Assembly (NCBI RefSeq): GCF_036697405.1
Contig: NZ_JBAHWA010000016.1
Coordinates: 1 to 64,000, forward strand
DNA from: Lysobacter sp036697405
GTDB lineage: Bacteria > Pseudomonadota > Gammaproteobacteria > Xanthomonadales > Xanthomonadaceae
DNA: 64,000 nt
Direction of reading: 5' to 3'
The translations under genes were made by a program, and so were the position numbers. The stretch's first letter is position 1; every line of letters begins with the position of its first letter. Below are positions 53,417-63,808 of this stretch, piece by piece. The notes beneath the pieces were generated by a model. It was not told the origin of the DNA, ran no database searches, and saw only the letters and a list, made by a program, of their open reading frames with translations.

Positions 53417-54322
53417 TCAGCCGCGTCTCCGGATCGGAATCTTCGCCACCGGCACCTGCACTTCGTCGACGCCGCCGACGCGGATCGGCGTGCCGGGCTG
53501 CGGGCCCCAGGCGTGGGCGTAGACCACCTCCCAGGTCGCAGGCAGGCGGCCGTCGGGGCGACGCAGGGCCTCGTAGGCCTGCGCCGCGCGCGCGAAGCGG
53601 GCGCGGCCGGTGAGGCTGCGGCGGCGCTCGCGCATGGCGTTGGTCGCGCCCAGGGTGCGCAGCTCGCGCATCAGGCCGCCGAGGTCGTCGTGGCCGAGCA
53701 CGAATTCGTCGCGGTCCAGCACCGGGTCCTTGAAGCCGGCCGCGATCAGCGCGTCGCCGAATTGCGCGATCGACGGGAACAGGCTCACGTGCGGCGCGTT
53801 GTCGGCTTCGGCGAAGGCGCCGCGCAGCTCGAACAAGGTGTCCGGGCCGAAGGTCGACACCAGCAGCAGGCCGCCGGGCTTGAGCACGCGCCGGAACCCG
53901 GCGAACACCGCCGGCAGATCCTCGACCCATTGCAGGCACAGGTTGGAATACAGCACGTCGATGCTGGCGTCGCGCAGCGGCAGCGCGCGCGCGTCGGCGC
54001 AGATCGCCTCCGGCCGGCGCGCGCCGCCGAGGAAGCGCGGCAGGCCGCCGCCGGCGTTGTGGCGGGTTTCCTGCAGCATCGGCAATGCCAGGTCCAGCGC
54101 GATCAGCTGCGCGCGCGGCCAGCGCTTTTGCATCGCGATCGCGGCGTGGCCGGGGCCGCAGCCGACGTCCACCACGACCTCGGGCGCGCGCTCGTCGAGA
54201 TAGTCCAGGGTTTCGGACAGGCGCGCGCCGACTTCGCGTTGCAGCGCGGCGGCGCCGTCGTAGCCGTGCGCGGCGCGCGAGAAGGCGCGGCGTACCTGGC
54301 GGTGGTCGAACAGATCGGTCAT
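53417..54322 (-). CDS. bioC: Malonyl-[acyl-carrier protein] O-methyltransferase
   Basis: BioC methylates the free carboxyl of malonyl-ACP so that the fatty-acid elongation cycle can build pimeloyl-ACP methyl ester for biotin. The 301-residue protein has the SAM-binding VVDVGCGPGHAAIAMQ motif near 48 and the typical VLYSNLCLQWVEDLPAVF segment. The start at 54322 gives MTDLFDHRQVRRAFSRAAHGYD, the standard BioC N-terminus. It lies 62 bases downstream of bioH. Confidence 0.95.
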   Translation of the reverse strand: MTDLFDHRQVRRAFSRAAHGYDGAAALQREVGARLSETLDYLDERAPEVVVDVGCGPGHAAIAMQKRWPRAQLIALDLALPMLQETRHNAGGGLPRFLGGARRPEAICADARALPLRDASIDVLYSNLCLQWVEDLPAVFAGFRRVLKPGGLLLVSTFGPDTLFELRGAFAEADNAPHVSLFPSIAQFGDALIAAGFKDPVLDRDEFVLGHDDLGGLMRELRTLGATNAMRERRRSLTGRARFARAAQAYEALRRPDGRLPATWEVVYAHAWGPQPGTPIRVGGVDEVQVPVAKIPIRRRG

Positions 54323-54383
54323 CGGGAATGCGGGTTCGGTGGTGCGCGTTCGTCGTGGGCGCGACGGACGCGCAGTGGGGGAA

Positions 54384-55175
54384 TTACGGCGTGGCCGCGG
54401 CAACGCTCACCGGCGGCAGCGCGGTGGCGAAGTCGTCGACCAAACGCGCGACCTGTTCGGCCGCGCTCAGGAACGGGGCGTGGCCGGCGCGCTCGAGCAC
54501 GACGCTGCGCGCGGCGGGCGCGAGCGCGGCCGCGGCCGGCATCGCGCCCGCCGGCACCAGGCGGTCGCGGCGTCCGGAGATCCACAGGCTGGGCACCGCC
54601 AGCCGCGGCAGTTCGGCGCGCACGTCGATCGCATCGAGCAGGCGCAGGCCTTCCTGCAGGGCGTGCTCGGCCGGCTCGCCGCGCTCGAAGGCCTGGCTGC
54701 GCAGCTTGCGCAACTCGTCCTGGGCGCTGGCCGAACCCAGCGCTTCCAGGGCCAGGAAACCTTCGAGCGTGCCGCGGAAATCGCGCTGCAGGGCATCGCC
54801 GAAATCGCGGAACAGATTCGGCGACACCCCGTGCGGCCAATCGGCGCCGGTCACGAAACGCGGCGAGGACGCGATCATCACCAGACCGCGCACCTGCCGC
54901 GGATGGTCGAGCGCGGCGCGCAGCGCGAACTGCCCGCCCAACGACCAGCCCAGCCAGACCGCGCCGGGAATGCGCGCGACCAGCTCGGCGGCCAGCGGCG
55001 CGGGCTCCAGCGGCATGCGCTCTTCGCGCGCATGGCCGTGCCCGGGCAGGTCGATCAGGTGCAGGGTGTAAGCGTCGGCCAGGCGCTCGACCAGCGGCGC
55101 GAACAGGCCGCCGTGCATGGCCCAGCCGTGGATCAGCGCCAGCGAGGGTCCGCTGCCGAGGGTATCGATATGCAT
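54384..55175 (-). CDS. bioH: Pimeloyl-[acyl-carrier protein] methyl ester esterase
   Basis: BioH removes the methyl group added by BioC, ending chain elongation for biotin. The 263-residue alpha/beta hydrolase has LALIHGWAMHGG at the oxyanion region, the nucleophile elbow GWSLGG (Ser78), Asp near SGRRDRLVP and His in LERAGHAPFL. The family-typical Trp beside the nucleophile is present. It lies directly upstream of bioC in the same operon. Confidence 0.93.
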   Translation of the reverse strand: MHIDTLGSGPSLALIHGWAMHGGLFAPLVERLADAYTLHLIDLPGHGHAREERMPLEPAPLAAELVARIPGAVWLGWSLGGQFALRAALDHPRQVRGLVMIASSPRFVTGADWPHGVSPNLFRDFGDALQRDFRGTLEGFLALEALGSASAQDELRKLRSQAFERGEPAEHALQEGLRLLDAIDVRAELPRLAVPSLWISGRRDRLVPAGAMPAAAALAPAARSVVLERAGHAPFLSAAEQVARLVDDFATALPPVSVAAATP

Positions 55176-55178
55176 GTA

Positions 55179-55988
55179 CTACTTCGCTTTTACGTTGCGA
55201 TCGTCGGCGAAGCGCCGTTCCACGATGCTGCCAAGAAACCAAACCGCGATGCCCGGCAACATCCAGGCGGTGAGCAAGCTCACCCCCCAGCGCGTGCACT
55301 CGAACACCTTGTCTTGCACGTTTACGTCGTTCTCGATGATGCGCACCATGCCGATCAGAGCCGCGCCGAGCACCAGCTCCAGCCCGACGATGAACAGCGA
55401 GTTGCCGTGTTCACGCAGATGCCGGTAGCTTTCGATGAGCCCACCGCGATCCTCGTTCTTCGCGCGTGCCTCGGCCAGCCGCTTCATGCCATCGTAGATC
55501 CGGTCGTTGTAGACCAGCATCACAAACGCCGCGACGTACTCCAGGGCCAACGTCAGCAGCACCGCCCAGAAGATCAGCCCCAACAGAAAACCCTCGCTTT
55601 CTACGTTGCGGGTTACGCCCCTGAAGACCGAAACGATCAAGAACATGCTGAGCGCGGCGAACACAAAACACAGTACCCATCGCCATTCCAGGAACCAATT
55701 ACTCACCGCGCCGCGGGCCGCTTCGCGCACCGACTGCGCGCGGCCGATCGCGAAACGGCTGGCATGCAGCACCAGTATCGGAACGCTCGCGATGTAGCAC
55801 AGCAGAAGTCCGTAGCCCAGTAATAGAGACGCGCGAGGAATCGTCGGCTCATCGCCCAGCCCGAACAGCATCACCTCGCGCAAGGAAGGGCTGATTCGCA
55901 CGGTCTGGCTGATCACGAACGCGCCCACCAGGGTGCCGATCGCGTAGCGCACGAAGTAGAACTCCCACCAGCGGGTGTTCGATGCCAT
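55179..55988 (-). CDS. Four- to six-segment membrane protein inserted in the bio operon
   Basis: The 269-residue protein has hydrophobic segments at about 10-25, 48-72, 100-122, 132-160, 195-215 and 235-252. These are separated by charged stretches such as the helix YDGMKRLAEARAKNEDRGGLIESYRHL. No family is recognised. Codon choice (CTA, TTA, TCT) is less GC-biased than in the flanking bio genes, hinting at a different history. Spacing is 3 bases to bioH and 9 bases to the ACT-domain gene, so it is within the operon. Confidence 0.6.
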   Translation of the reverse strand: MASNTRWWEFYFVRYAIGTLVGAFVISQTVRISPSLREVMLFGLGDEPTIPRASLLLGYGLLLCYIASVPILVLHASRFAIGRAQSVREAARGAVSNWFLEWRWVLCFVFAALSMFLIVSVFRGVTRNVESEGFLLGLIFWAVLLTLALEYVAAFVMLVYNDRIYDGMKRLAEARAKNEDRGGLIESYRHLREHGNSLFIVGLELVLGAALIGMVRIIENDVNVQDKVFECTRWGVSLLTAWMLPGIAVWFLGSIVERRFADDRNVKAK

Positions 55989-55997
55989 GCCCAGCCC

Positions 55998-56428
55998 TCA
56001 GTGCGCGTCGGCCGGTCGCCGCAGCGCGGCCAGGGCCGCGACCGCGTCGGCGGCGCGTTCGACCGGCACCAGCAGATGATCGTGATGCAGGCCGGCGAGC
56101 ATGTTGCAGGCGATGCCGCGTTCGCTCAGTGCGGCCGCCACCGCGGCGGTCAGGCCGACCGCGTCCAGCGCCGAATGCACGCTCAGGCTCAGCCAGGCGG
56201 CGACGAAGTCGTAGCCCAGGCCGCGCGCGTCGGCGTCGGCGCGCGCGAGCACGTAGCTGGCGCCTTCGTCCTCGCGCACGCTGGCGTGGGCCAGCGCGGC
56301 CAAGGCCGGATCGTGCTGCGCGCTGGCGACGAACACGTATTCGCCCGCGCGTTGCGCGACTTGAAGGCTGGCGAGCATCTGCGCCAGATCGCGCTGGGCG
56401 ACCGGGCGCGCGGCGACGGACGCCGCGG

Positions 56429-56432
<4 letters not shown>
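55998..56432 (-). CDS. ACT-like domain protein
   Basis: The 144-residue protein has an Ala-rich N-terminus and two ACT-like alpha/beta units, with LSVHSALDAVGLTAAVAAALSERGIACNMLAGLHHDHLLVPVE the clearest. This arrangement matches small free-standing ACT proteins thought to bind amino acids. Its start overlaps the bioF stop by ATGA, so it is coupled to bioF. A role in sensing alanine, the BioF substrate, is an attractive but untested idea. Confidence 0.65.
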
Positions 56433-57661
<1,229 letters not shown>

Positions 57662-57666
57662 GATGG

Positions 57667-58752
57667 TCAGGCTGCGCAGGAGTGGGTGGGCGCCGCATCG
57701 GTTTCGACGATGTCGGCGTGTACGGTGGCCCCGCCATTATCGGCATGGTCCTCCACGATTTGCATCGGCCGCAGGCCCAGGCGCTCGAACAGCGCCATAT
57801 CGCGCTCGGTGTCCGGGTTGCCCGTGGTCAACAGTTTCTCACCATAGAAGATCGAATTGGCGCCCGCCAGGAAGCACAGGGCCTGGAGCTCGTCGGACAT
57901 GCTCTCGCGGCCGGCCGACAGGCGCACCATCGAGCGCGGCATCAGCAGGCGGGCGACCGCGACGGTGCGCACGAACTCGAACGGATCCAGCTCGGCGGTG
58001 CCGGCCAGGGGGGTGCCCTCGACCTGGACCAGGCGGTTGATCGGCACCGAATCCGGGTGCGCGGGCAGGTTGGCCAGGGTCTGCAGCAGGCCGGCGCGCT
58101 GGCTGCGCGACTCGCCCATGCCGACGATGCCGCCGCAGCAGGTCTTCATGCCCACGTCGCGCACGTGCGCCAGGGTGTCCAAGCGGTCCTGGAACTCGCG
58201 GGTGTGGACGATCTCGTTGTAGAACTCGGGCGCGGTGTCGAGGTTGTGGTTGTAGTAGTCCAGGCCGGCCGACTTCAGGGCCTGGGCCTGGTCGCCCGAA
58301 AGCATGCCCAGGGTGGCGCAGGTCTCCAGGCCCAGCGCCTTCACCTCGCGGATCATGGCCGCGACCTTCGGGATGTCGCGGTCCTTGGGCGAGCGCCAGG
58401 CCGCGCCCATGCAGAAGCGCGAAGCGCCGGCGGCCTTGGCCTGCCTGGCCTTTTCCAGCACCGCCTCGGTGCTCATCAGCTTGGTCGCGTCGACGCCGGT
58501 GTGGTAGCGCGCGGCCTGCGGGCAGTAGCTGCAGTCCTCCGGGCAGCCGCCGGTCTTGACCGACAGCAGGGTGCTGACCTGGACCTCGGTGGCGTCGAAA
58601 TTCTCGCGGTGGGCGCTGGCGGCGCGGTGCAGCAGCTCCGGGAACGGCAGGTCGAACAGGGCGCGCACTTCGGTGCGCGACCAATCGTGGCGCAGGCTTC
58701 GCGGGGGCGAAACGGCCGACTCGGCGACGGGGACTTTACTGACGACGGACAT
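57667..58752 (-). CDS. bioB: Biotin synthase
   Basis: BioB inserts sulfur into dethiobiotin, a radical SAM reaction using a 4Fe-4S and a 2Fe-2S cluster. The 361-residue protein has the cluster motif GGCPEDCSYCPQ (Cys70, 74, 77), the YYNHNLDTAPEFY segment and the GGIVGMGES region. It is the first gene of the minus-strand bio operon. Upstream, TTGACA-N17-CAGACT (58811 to about 58788) may be its promoter, overlapping the start of divergent comF. No clear BirA operator was seen. Confidence 0.96.
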   Translation of the reverse strand: MSVVSKVPVAESAVSPPRSLRHDWSRTEVRALFDLPFPELLHRAASAHRENFDATEVQVSTLLSVKTGGCPEDCSYCPQAARYHTGVDATKLMSTEAVLEKARQAKAAGASRFCMGAAWRSPKDRDIPKVAAMIREVKALGLETCATLGMLSGDQAQALKSAGLDYYNHNLDTAPEFYNEIVHTREFQDRLDTLAHVRDVGMKTCCGGIVGMGESRSQRAGLLQTLANLPAHPDSVPINRLVQVEGTPLAGTAELDPFEFVRTVAVARLLMPRSMVRLSAGRESMSDELQALCFLAGANSIFYGEKLLTTGNPDTERDMALFERLGLRPMQIVEDHADNGGATVHADIVETDAAPTHSCAA

Positions 58753-58801
58753 GGAGGTTTTCCGGCAGACGACACGGGGCAGAGGCGGCAGTCTGGAAAG
58801 C

Positions 58802-59527
58802 ATGGACGACGCTGTCAACCAAACCCACCCCGCAGCGGTTGACGGCCGCTGGGCCCGGCTCGGCCGCGCGCTATGGCCGGCGCGCTGCCTGGTCTGCGGC
58901 GAGCGCGGCGCCGGCGGCCGCGACCTGTGCCGGGACTGCGCCCGCGCCCTGCCCTGGAACCGCTGCGCCTGCCCGCGCTGCGCGCTGCCCCTGCCGGTCC
59001 CGGCCCCGGCCTGCGGACGTTGCATGAAGCGCCCGCCGGTACTGGACGCGGCCCGGGCCACCTTCGTCTACGGCGCGCCCCTGGACCGGCTGCTGCCCCG
59101 GCTCAAGTTCCACGACGATCTCGCCGCCGGCCGCCTGCTCGCGGCCCTGATGCTGGAAGACCCAGGGCGCCCGGCCCCGGCCGCCCTGGTCGCGGTGCCG
59201 CTGGCGCGCGCCCGCCTGCGCGAACGCGGCTACGACCAGGCCCGTGAACTGGCGCGGCCCTTGGCGCGGGCCCTGGGCCTGCCCCTGCTGGAGGGCGCCT
59301 TGCAACGCCGGCGCGACACCCCGCCGCAGTCCAGCCTGGGCGCGCTGGCGCGCCGGCGCAATCTGCGCGGCGCCTTCGCCGCCGAGTTCCGCGCCGCGCC
59401 TCCGGCGCGGGTGCTGCTGGTCGACGACGTGATGACCACCGGTGCGACCCTGCACGCGGCCGCCGCCGCGCTGCGGCGCGCGGGCGTGGCGCGGGTGGAG
59501 GCCTGGGTATGCGCGCGGGTGCCGTGA
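58802..59527 (+). CDS. comF: ComF-like phosphoribosyltransferase-family protein
   Basis: The 241-residue protein has an N-terminal zinc-finger-like region with nine Cys between 29 and 74, beginning RCLVCGERGAG and ending CGRCMKRPP. The C-terminal phosphoribosyltransferase fold has the PRPP loop VLLVDDVMTTGATL. ComF proteins are linked to DNA uptake in naturally competent bacteria; the activity remains uncertain. It diverges from bioB with a 49-base gap. Confidence 0.9.
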   Translation: MDDAVNQTHPAAVDGRWARLGRALWPARCLVCGERGAGGRDLCRDCARALPWNRCACPRCALPLPVPAPACGRCMKRPPVLDAARATFVYGAPLDRLLPRLKFHDDLAAGRLLAALMLEDPGRPAPAALVAVPLARARLRERGYDQARELARPLARALGLPLLEGALQRRRDTPPQSSLGALARRRNLRGAFAAEFRAAPPARVLLVDDVMTTGATLHAAAAALRRAGVARVEAWVCARVP

Positions 59528-59589
59528 GCCTGCTGCCGGCGCGCGTCCGCGCATTCGGCGCGGCGGCGATCGATCTGCTGGTGCGCGCC

Positions 59590-61026
59590 CTAGGGCATCA
59601 CCGGCGCCTGATAGCTCAAGGTCGTGCCCAGCACCCACAGCAGGCCCAGCACCAAGGGGATGTGCACCAGCAGTTGCACGAAGGTGAAGCCGACGATGTC
59701 GCGCGCCTTCAGTCCCAGTACGCCCAGCAGCGGCAGCATCCAGAATGGATTTATCAGATTGGGCAGCGCTTCGGCCGCGTTGTAGATCTGCACCGCCCAG
59801 CCCAGATGCACCTTCAGATCGATCGCCGCCTGCATCACGTAGGGCGCCTCGATGATCCATTTGCCGCCGCCGGACGGCACGAAGAAGCCCAGCACCGCCG
59901 AGTAGGCACCCATCACCAGCGCGAACGTGTCGGCGCTGGCGATGCGCACGAACACGCTGGACAGATGGTGCGCGAGCGTCTCGCCGCCGTGGCCCGGCGC
60001 TGAGGTCAGCAGCGCGGCGATGCCGCCGTAGAGCGGGAACTGGATCAGCACGCCGGTGGTGCTGGGCACCGCGCGCGCGACCGCGTCGAGGAAGCTGCGC
60101 GGGCGCCAATGCAGCAACAGGCCCAGGGTCAGGAACAGGAAATTGTAGGTGTTGAGGCTGGCGATCGCGCTCACCGCCGGTTTGCTCGCGAATTCGTAGA
60201 CCAGCCAGCCCAGGCCCAGCGCCGACAGCGCGATCGTGATCAGCGGGCTGTACTCCAGCCACTCGCCCGGACGCGTGCGCGGCGGCAGCGCCGGCGTGGC
60301 CAGGCGCTGGTCGGCGCCGAACTCGCTGGCGCGCCGCACCGAGGCGCCGCGCGGCGCGGTCACGTAGCACACCAGCAGCGATACGCCGATCAGGGCCGCG
60401 GTCAGGGCGATCGACTGCCACAGGAAAATGGTCTGGGAAAACGGAATCACGCCGGTGATCGCCAGCAGCGCCGGCGGCATGCTGGCCGGGTTGGCCTGCA
60501 GCTGCGCGGCCGAAGAGCTCAGCCCCATCGCCCAGACCGCTCCCAGGCCCAGATAGGCGGCGGCGCCGGCGGCGCGGTAGTCCATGTCCAGATCCTCGCG
60601 CCGCGCCAGCACGCGCACCAGCAGGCCGCCGAACACCAGCGAGAAGCCCCAGCTCAGCAGCGAGGTCAGCATGCTCAGCAAACCGACGTAGCAGATCGCG
60701 CCGCGTCCGCTGCGTGGCACACGCGCCAGCGCATCGATCAGGCGCGCCACGGCCGGCGCGGTCGCCACCACATAGCCGCCGATCACCACGAAGGCCATCT
60801 GCATGGTGAAGGGAATCAGGCTCCAGTAGCCCTCGCCGAACGCGCTGGCGGTGGCCTTGGGCGTGGCGCCGAAACCCAACGCGGCGACCGCGACCACGAT
60901 CACCGCCAGCGCCGCGAATACATAGGCGTCGGGGAACCAGCGCTCGGCCCAGGCCGCGCTGCGCAAGGCGAAACGCGCGAGCGCGCCGTCGGTGGCGGGG
61001 GTGGGCACGGCGGCGGTCGGGGTCAT
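59590..61026 (-). CDS. Short-chain fatty acid transporter (AtoE-like)
   Basis: The 478-residue membrane protein has about 12 hydrophobic segments and the AtoE family segments FTMQMAFVVIGGYVVATAPAV, SLLSWGFSLVFGG and FVPSGGGKWIIEAPYVMQAA. Family members carry acetoacetate and short-chain fatty acids into the cell. A longer frame would begin with TTG at 61032; the ATG at 61026 is chosen. It stands alone, with a repeat-rich gap upstream. Confidence 0.9.
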   Translation of the reverse strand: MTPTAAVPTPATDGALARFALRSAAWAERWFPDAYVFAALAVIVVAVAALGFGATPKATASAFGEGYWSLIPFTMQMAFVVIGGYVVATAPAVARLIDALARVPRSGRGAICYVGLLSMLTSLLSWGFSLVFGGLLVRVLARREDLDMDYRAAGAAAYLGLGAVWAMGLSSSAAQLQANPASMPPALLAITGVIPFSQTIFLWQSIALTAALIGVSLLVCYVTAPRGASVRRASEFGADQRLATPALPPRTRPGEWLEYSPLITIALSALGLGWLVYEFASKPAVSAIASLNTYNFLFLTLGLLLHWRPRSFLDAVARAVPSTTGVLIQFPLYGGIAALLTSAPGHGGETLAHHLSSVFVRIASADTFALVMGAYSAVLGFFVPSGGGKWIIEAPYVMQAAIDLKVHLGWAVQIYNAAEALPNLINPFWMLPLLGVLGLKARDIVGFTFVQLLVHIPLVLGLLWVLGTTLSYQAPVMP

Positions 61027-61250
61027 CGGCAAAGCTTCCGGCGGCGGTGGGCACGAGGATTCTGCGCGGCCGCAGGGCGGCCGCCGCTAGCACTTTAGTC
61101 GCAGCGGGGGCGTGGTTTGCGACGGAGATCGGGAAATTGTTGCGTCGGCCGAAGCGGGTCCGTTCGGGCGGGTTTTCATTGAGAGCTCGAGGAGTGCATC
61201 GACGCGCTTCGGAGTCGGCGACCGCTCCAGTAACCGGTCCTGGCGAACCT

Positions 61251-61427
61251 GTCGAAGCAGGGGCGGCGGGGCTGTGTCGCCTCAATAAAGCAAATCTCCC
61301 TCGACCCCCCTTTTCAAAGGGGGAAGACAGGCAGCGTCGTTCGGGGTGAGGTTGTCGAAGCGGGGTGGCGGGCTGTACCGCCTCAAAAGGAAAATCCCCC
61401 TCAATCCCCCTTTTTCAAAGGGGGAAT
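61251..61427. repeat. Pair of 75-base direct repeats ending in CCCCCTTTTTCAAAGGGGG hairpins
   Basis: Bases 61251-61326 and 61354-61427 are imperfect direct copies: GTCGAAGC-GGG, a middle CGCCTCAA, and an end hairpin CCCCCTTTTCAAAGGGGG (61305-61326 and 61406-61424). The same hairpin element occurs twice near 33.1-33.2 kb. The gap 61027-61474 shows no gene. Confidence 0.75.
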
Positions 61428-61474
61428 ACAAGCGGCGCCGCATCGCGCGATCCACGCTTCGATCGGCGTTGGGG

Positions 61475-63700
61475 TCAATATCCGCTGCTGTTGGCCGCGA
61501 ACCGCACCGGCACCGTGATCGTCGCGCTGCCGCCGTTGTTGAGGCTCACGCTCAGGCTCACCGCGCTGTCGCCGGCGTTGCCGCCCGTCGACGGACAGCT
61601 GCCGCCGCTGGCGATGCACGACCACGGGCCGCTCAGGGTCACGCCGGTCGGCAGGCTGTCGTTGATCTGCGCCGCATTGGCCGCATCCGGGCCGTTGTTG
61701 ACCACGGTCAGCGTGTAGCTGGCGGTGCCGCCCGGGGTGTAGGTCGCCGCGCCGTCGCTCTTGCTGATGCTCAGGTCCGCCTGGCGCAGCGCATTGGTGA
61801 TGGTGCAGCTCAGGTCGTCGCCGGCGCTGGGCGAGAACTCGGCCCACTGCTGGCGGTTGCCGGCATTGCTGCCGCCGCCCGACGGCAGCACGGTGGACGA
61901 TCCGGCAAGCGTGTTGCCGCAGCTCAGCGACACCCGATACGCGCTGGGCGCCTGGTCCGGACCCGCGGGCGTGGTCTTGATCGCTTCCTCGAACTGCATG
62001 GTGCTGCCGGCCGGCAGGATCACCACGCCGGTGCTCGCGCTGGCGGGCACGGTACCGCCGCTGGTGGCGGCGCTGGCCGCCAGCACCCCGCCCGAATAGA
62101 TCCGCATCGTGGCCTGGTCGCTGGCGCCGACGCGGCCCTGCAACTGCTTGCTCAGGCTGACCCAGACCGGCGTCGGCGTCGGGCGGCAGGCGCTGGCGTC
62201 GAAGTTGGTGTTGCCGACCGCGCCGCGCAGCACCGCGCGCGCGGCGTTGTGCAGGCCGCTGCCGGCGGCGCTGGGCGCGGCGCAGGCGTCGTTGCCGGTG
62301 CTGCCGCCGCGGTTGACGCGCACCCGCAGGTCGATGGTGTAGGTATCGGTCTGGCCGGCATTGAGGTTGCGCCATTGCCCCTGCAGCAGCCACGGACCGC
62401 CGCCGGTCAGCGCCGTTGCGGCGCCGCCGTTGAGGCGGTAGCTGGCCGATACCACGCTGGTGTCCGGATCCAGCCCGGGCGTGTCGGTAAGGCTGTAGGC
62501 GGCGGTGACCAGGCTGGGGTTGTTGACCGCCACCGTGTAGCGGATGTCGGACAGGTCGGCGCTGCCGGCCACCAGCACCGGCGCGGCGGCGTTCTTGGTG
62601 ATCGACAGGCTGGCGTCGTCGTCGGTGATGGTGTAGCTGCGCGTGCTCTGCGCCGCGGCGCCGCAGCTGGTGCCGGAGCTCAGCAGGAACGGCAGCGGCG
62701 AACCGGTCGGCGGCGTGATCCGCAACTCGATGGTCTCGTTGCCTTCCGCCAGCGCGTCGTTGGCGATCGCGATCGGCAAGGCGATCGTGCTGCCGGCGCC
62801 GCCGTCGTAGGCGCCGGCCGGCACGGTCACGCTGAAGGTCGCGGCGTTGCCCGGCGTGGTGTAGTCCACGCCCAGGGTCGCGCTGCCGCCGGTGATCTGC
62901 ACCTGCACGCTCAGCCCGCCGGCCGGGACGGTGCCGTTGATGCGCAGCGCCGGCAAGTTGCCGCCGCTGGATTCGGGCGAGGAACTGCTGGGCTGGTCGA
63001 ATTCGACGAAGGGGCGCAACACCAGCTGGATCGCGTCGAGGAAGTTGCCGACGGTCAGGTCGCCGCCGGCGGTGCTGATCGATTCGAAGCCCAGGCTGTT
63101 GGTGCCGGTGGCGCCGGCGTAGTTGAAGTTGCCGCGGTAATCGACCCAGCCGTTGCCGCCGGCGACCGGCGTGGACGCGCTGCCCTGAGAGACGATCGGC
63201 GTGTCGAAGCTGCCGTTGGTGGTGGTGCCGACCCGGATCACGGTCGAGGAGGCGCCGACCTTCATCTCGGCGACATCGCGCACGCTCGCGCTGGCGCGGC
63301 CGCGATGGCTGAACACCCAGTCGATGCGCTCGCCGTTGATCATGCACACGTTCTGGTACATGCGCGAAGTCGCGGCGGCGTTGAGTTCGGCGAATTGGCG
63401 GCCTTCGCGCGCGGGCACGCCGTTGAAGTTGTTGGCCCACAGCTCCATCAGCCGGCCGCTGGTGCCGACCGAGCCGGCCGGCACGCAGCTGCCGTTGGCG
63501 GTGCCGACCGGATGGGTCGTGGTCCAGCCGGGGATCGCGCCTTCGGGGATCAGCGCGTAGCAGGCCGTGGTGCCGTTGCCGAGCACGGGCGCTTCGAAAC
63601 CGATGTTGATGAAGCTGCGTTGCACCTGCGCGGCGGCGGGCGAGGCGAGGCAGGCGATGGCGAGCGCGGTCAGGCCGCGGAGCGAACGGCGTTGAGTCAT
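61475..63700 (-). CDS. Secreted Calx-beta/DUF11 repeat protein
   Basis: The 741-residue protein has a signal peptide (about 1-24, ending PAAA) and an N-terminal region resembling carbohydrate-binding sandwiches (about 30-230, with WVDYRGNFNY). A Calx-beta-like domain follows, with VQVQITGGSATLGVDYTTPGNAATFSVTVPAG near 270-335. Next come an acidic DDDASLSITK linker and DUF11-type domains, the last one being ADLSISKSDGAATYTPGGTASYTLTVVNNGPDAANA. It resembles large surface or extracellular matrix proteins of Lysobacter. There is no sorting signal at the C-terminus, which ends NSSGY. Confidence 0.78.
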   Translation of the reverse strand: MTQRRSLRGLTALAIACLASPAAAQVQRSFINIGFEAPVLGNGTTACYALIPEGAIPGWTTTHPVGTANGSCVPAGSVGTSGRLMELWANNFNGVPAREGRQFAELNAAATSRMYQNVCMINGERIDWVFSHRGRASASVRDVAEMKVGASSTVIRVGTTTNGSFDTPIVSQGSASTPVAGGNGWVDYRGNFNYAGATGTNSLGFESISTAGGDLTVGNFLDAIQLVLRPFVEFDQPSSSSPESSGGNLPALRINGTVPAGGLSVQVQITGGSATLGVDYTTPGNAATFSVTVPAGAYDGGAGSTIALPIAIANDALAEGNETIELRITPPTGSPLPFLLSSGTSCGAAAQSTRSYTITDDDASLSITKNAAAPVLVAGSADLSDIRYTVAVNNPSLVTAAYSLTDTPGLDPDTSVVSASYRLNGGAATALTGGGPWLLQGQWRNLNAGQTDTYTIDLRVRVNRGGSTGNDACAAPSAAGSGLHNAARAVLRGAVGNTNFDASACRPTPTPVWVSLSKQLQGRVGASDQATMRIYSGGVLAASAATSGGTVPASASTGVVILPAGSTMQFEEAIKTTPAGPDQAPSAYRVSLSCGNTLAGSSTVLPSGGGSNAGNRQQWAEFSPSAGDDLSCTITNALRQADLSISKSDGAATYTPGGTASYTLTVVNNGPDAANAAQINDSLPTGVTLSGPWSCIASGGSCPSTGGNAGDSAVSLSVSLNNGGSATITVPVRFAANSSGY

Positions 63701-63714
63701 GTATCCCCCTGTTG

Positions 63715-63732
63715 CGTGACAAGTGTCACAAA
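63715..63732. promoter_or_regulatory. GTGACA-AG-TGTCAC inverted repeat upstream of the DUF11 gene
   Basis: GTGACA (63717-63722) and TGTCAC (63725-63730) are perfect 6-base arms separated by AG, 17 bases from the start codon at 63700. The site overlaps where a ribosome binding site and promoter of the secreted-protein gene would lie, so it is a plausible operator. Confidence 0.45.
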
Positions 63733-63808
63733 AAACCAGGAAAGAAGCCTGAATTGGTCTTCACGCGCTGCGCCCGACAGCGCCGGTTGCGCTCGCCTCG
63801 CCCCGGGA

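Noticed and set aside
58753..58801. BirA-type operator before bioB
   Set aside because: No TTGTAAACC-N-GGTTTACAA-like palindrome is present in the gap.
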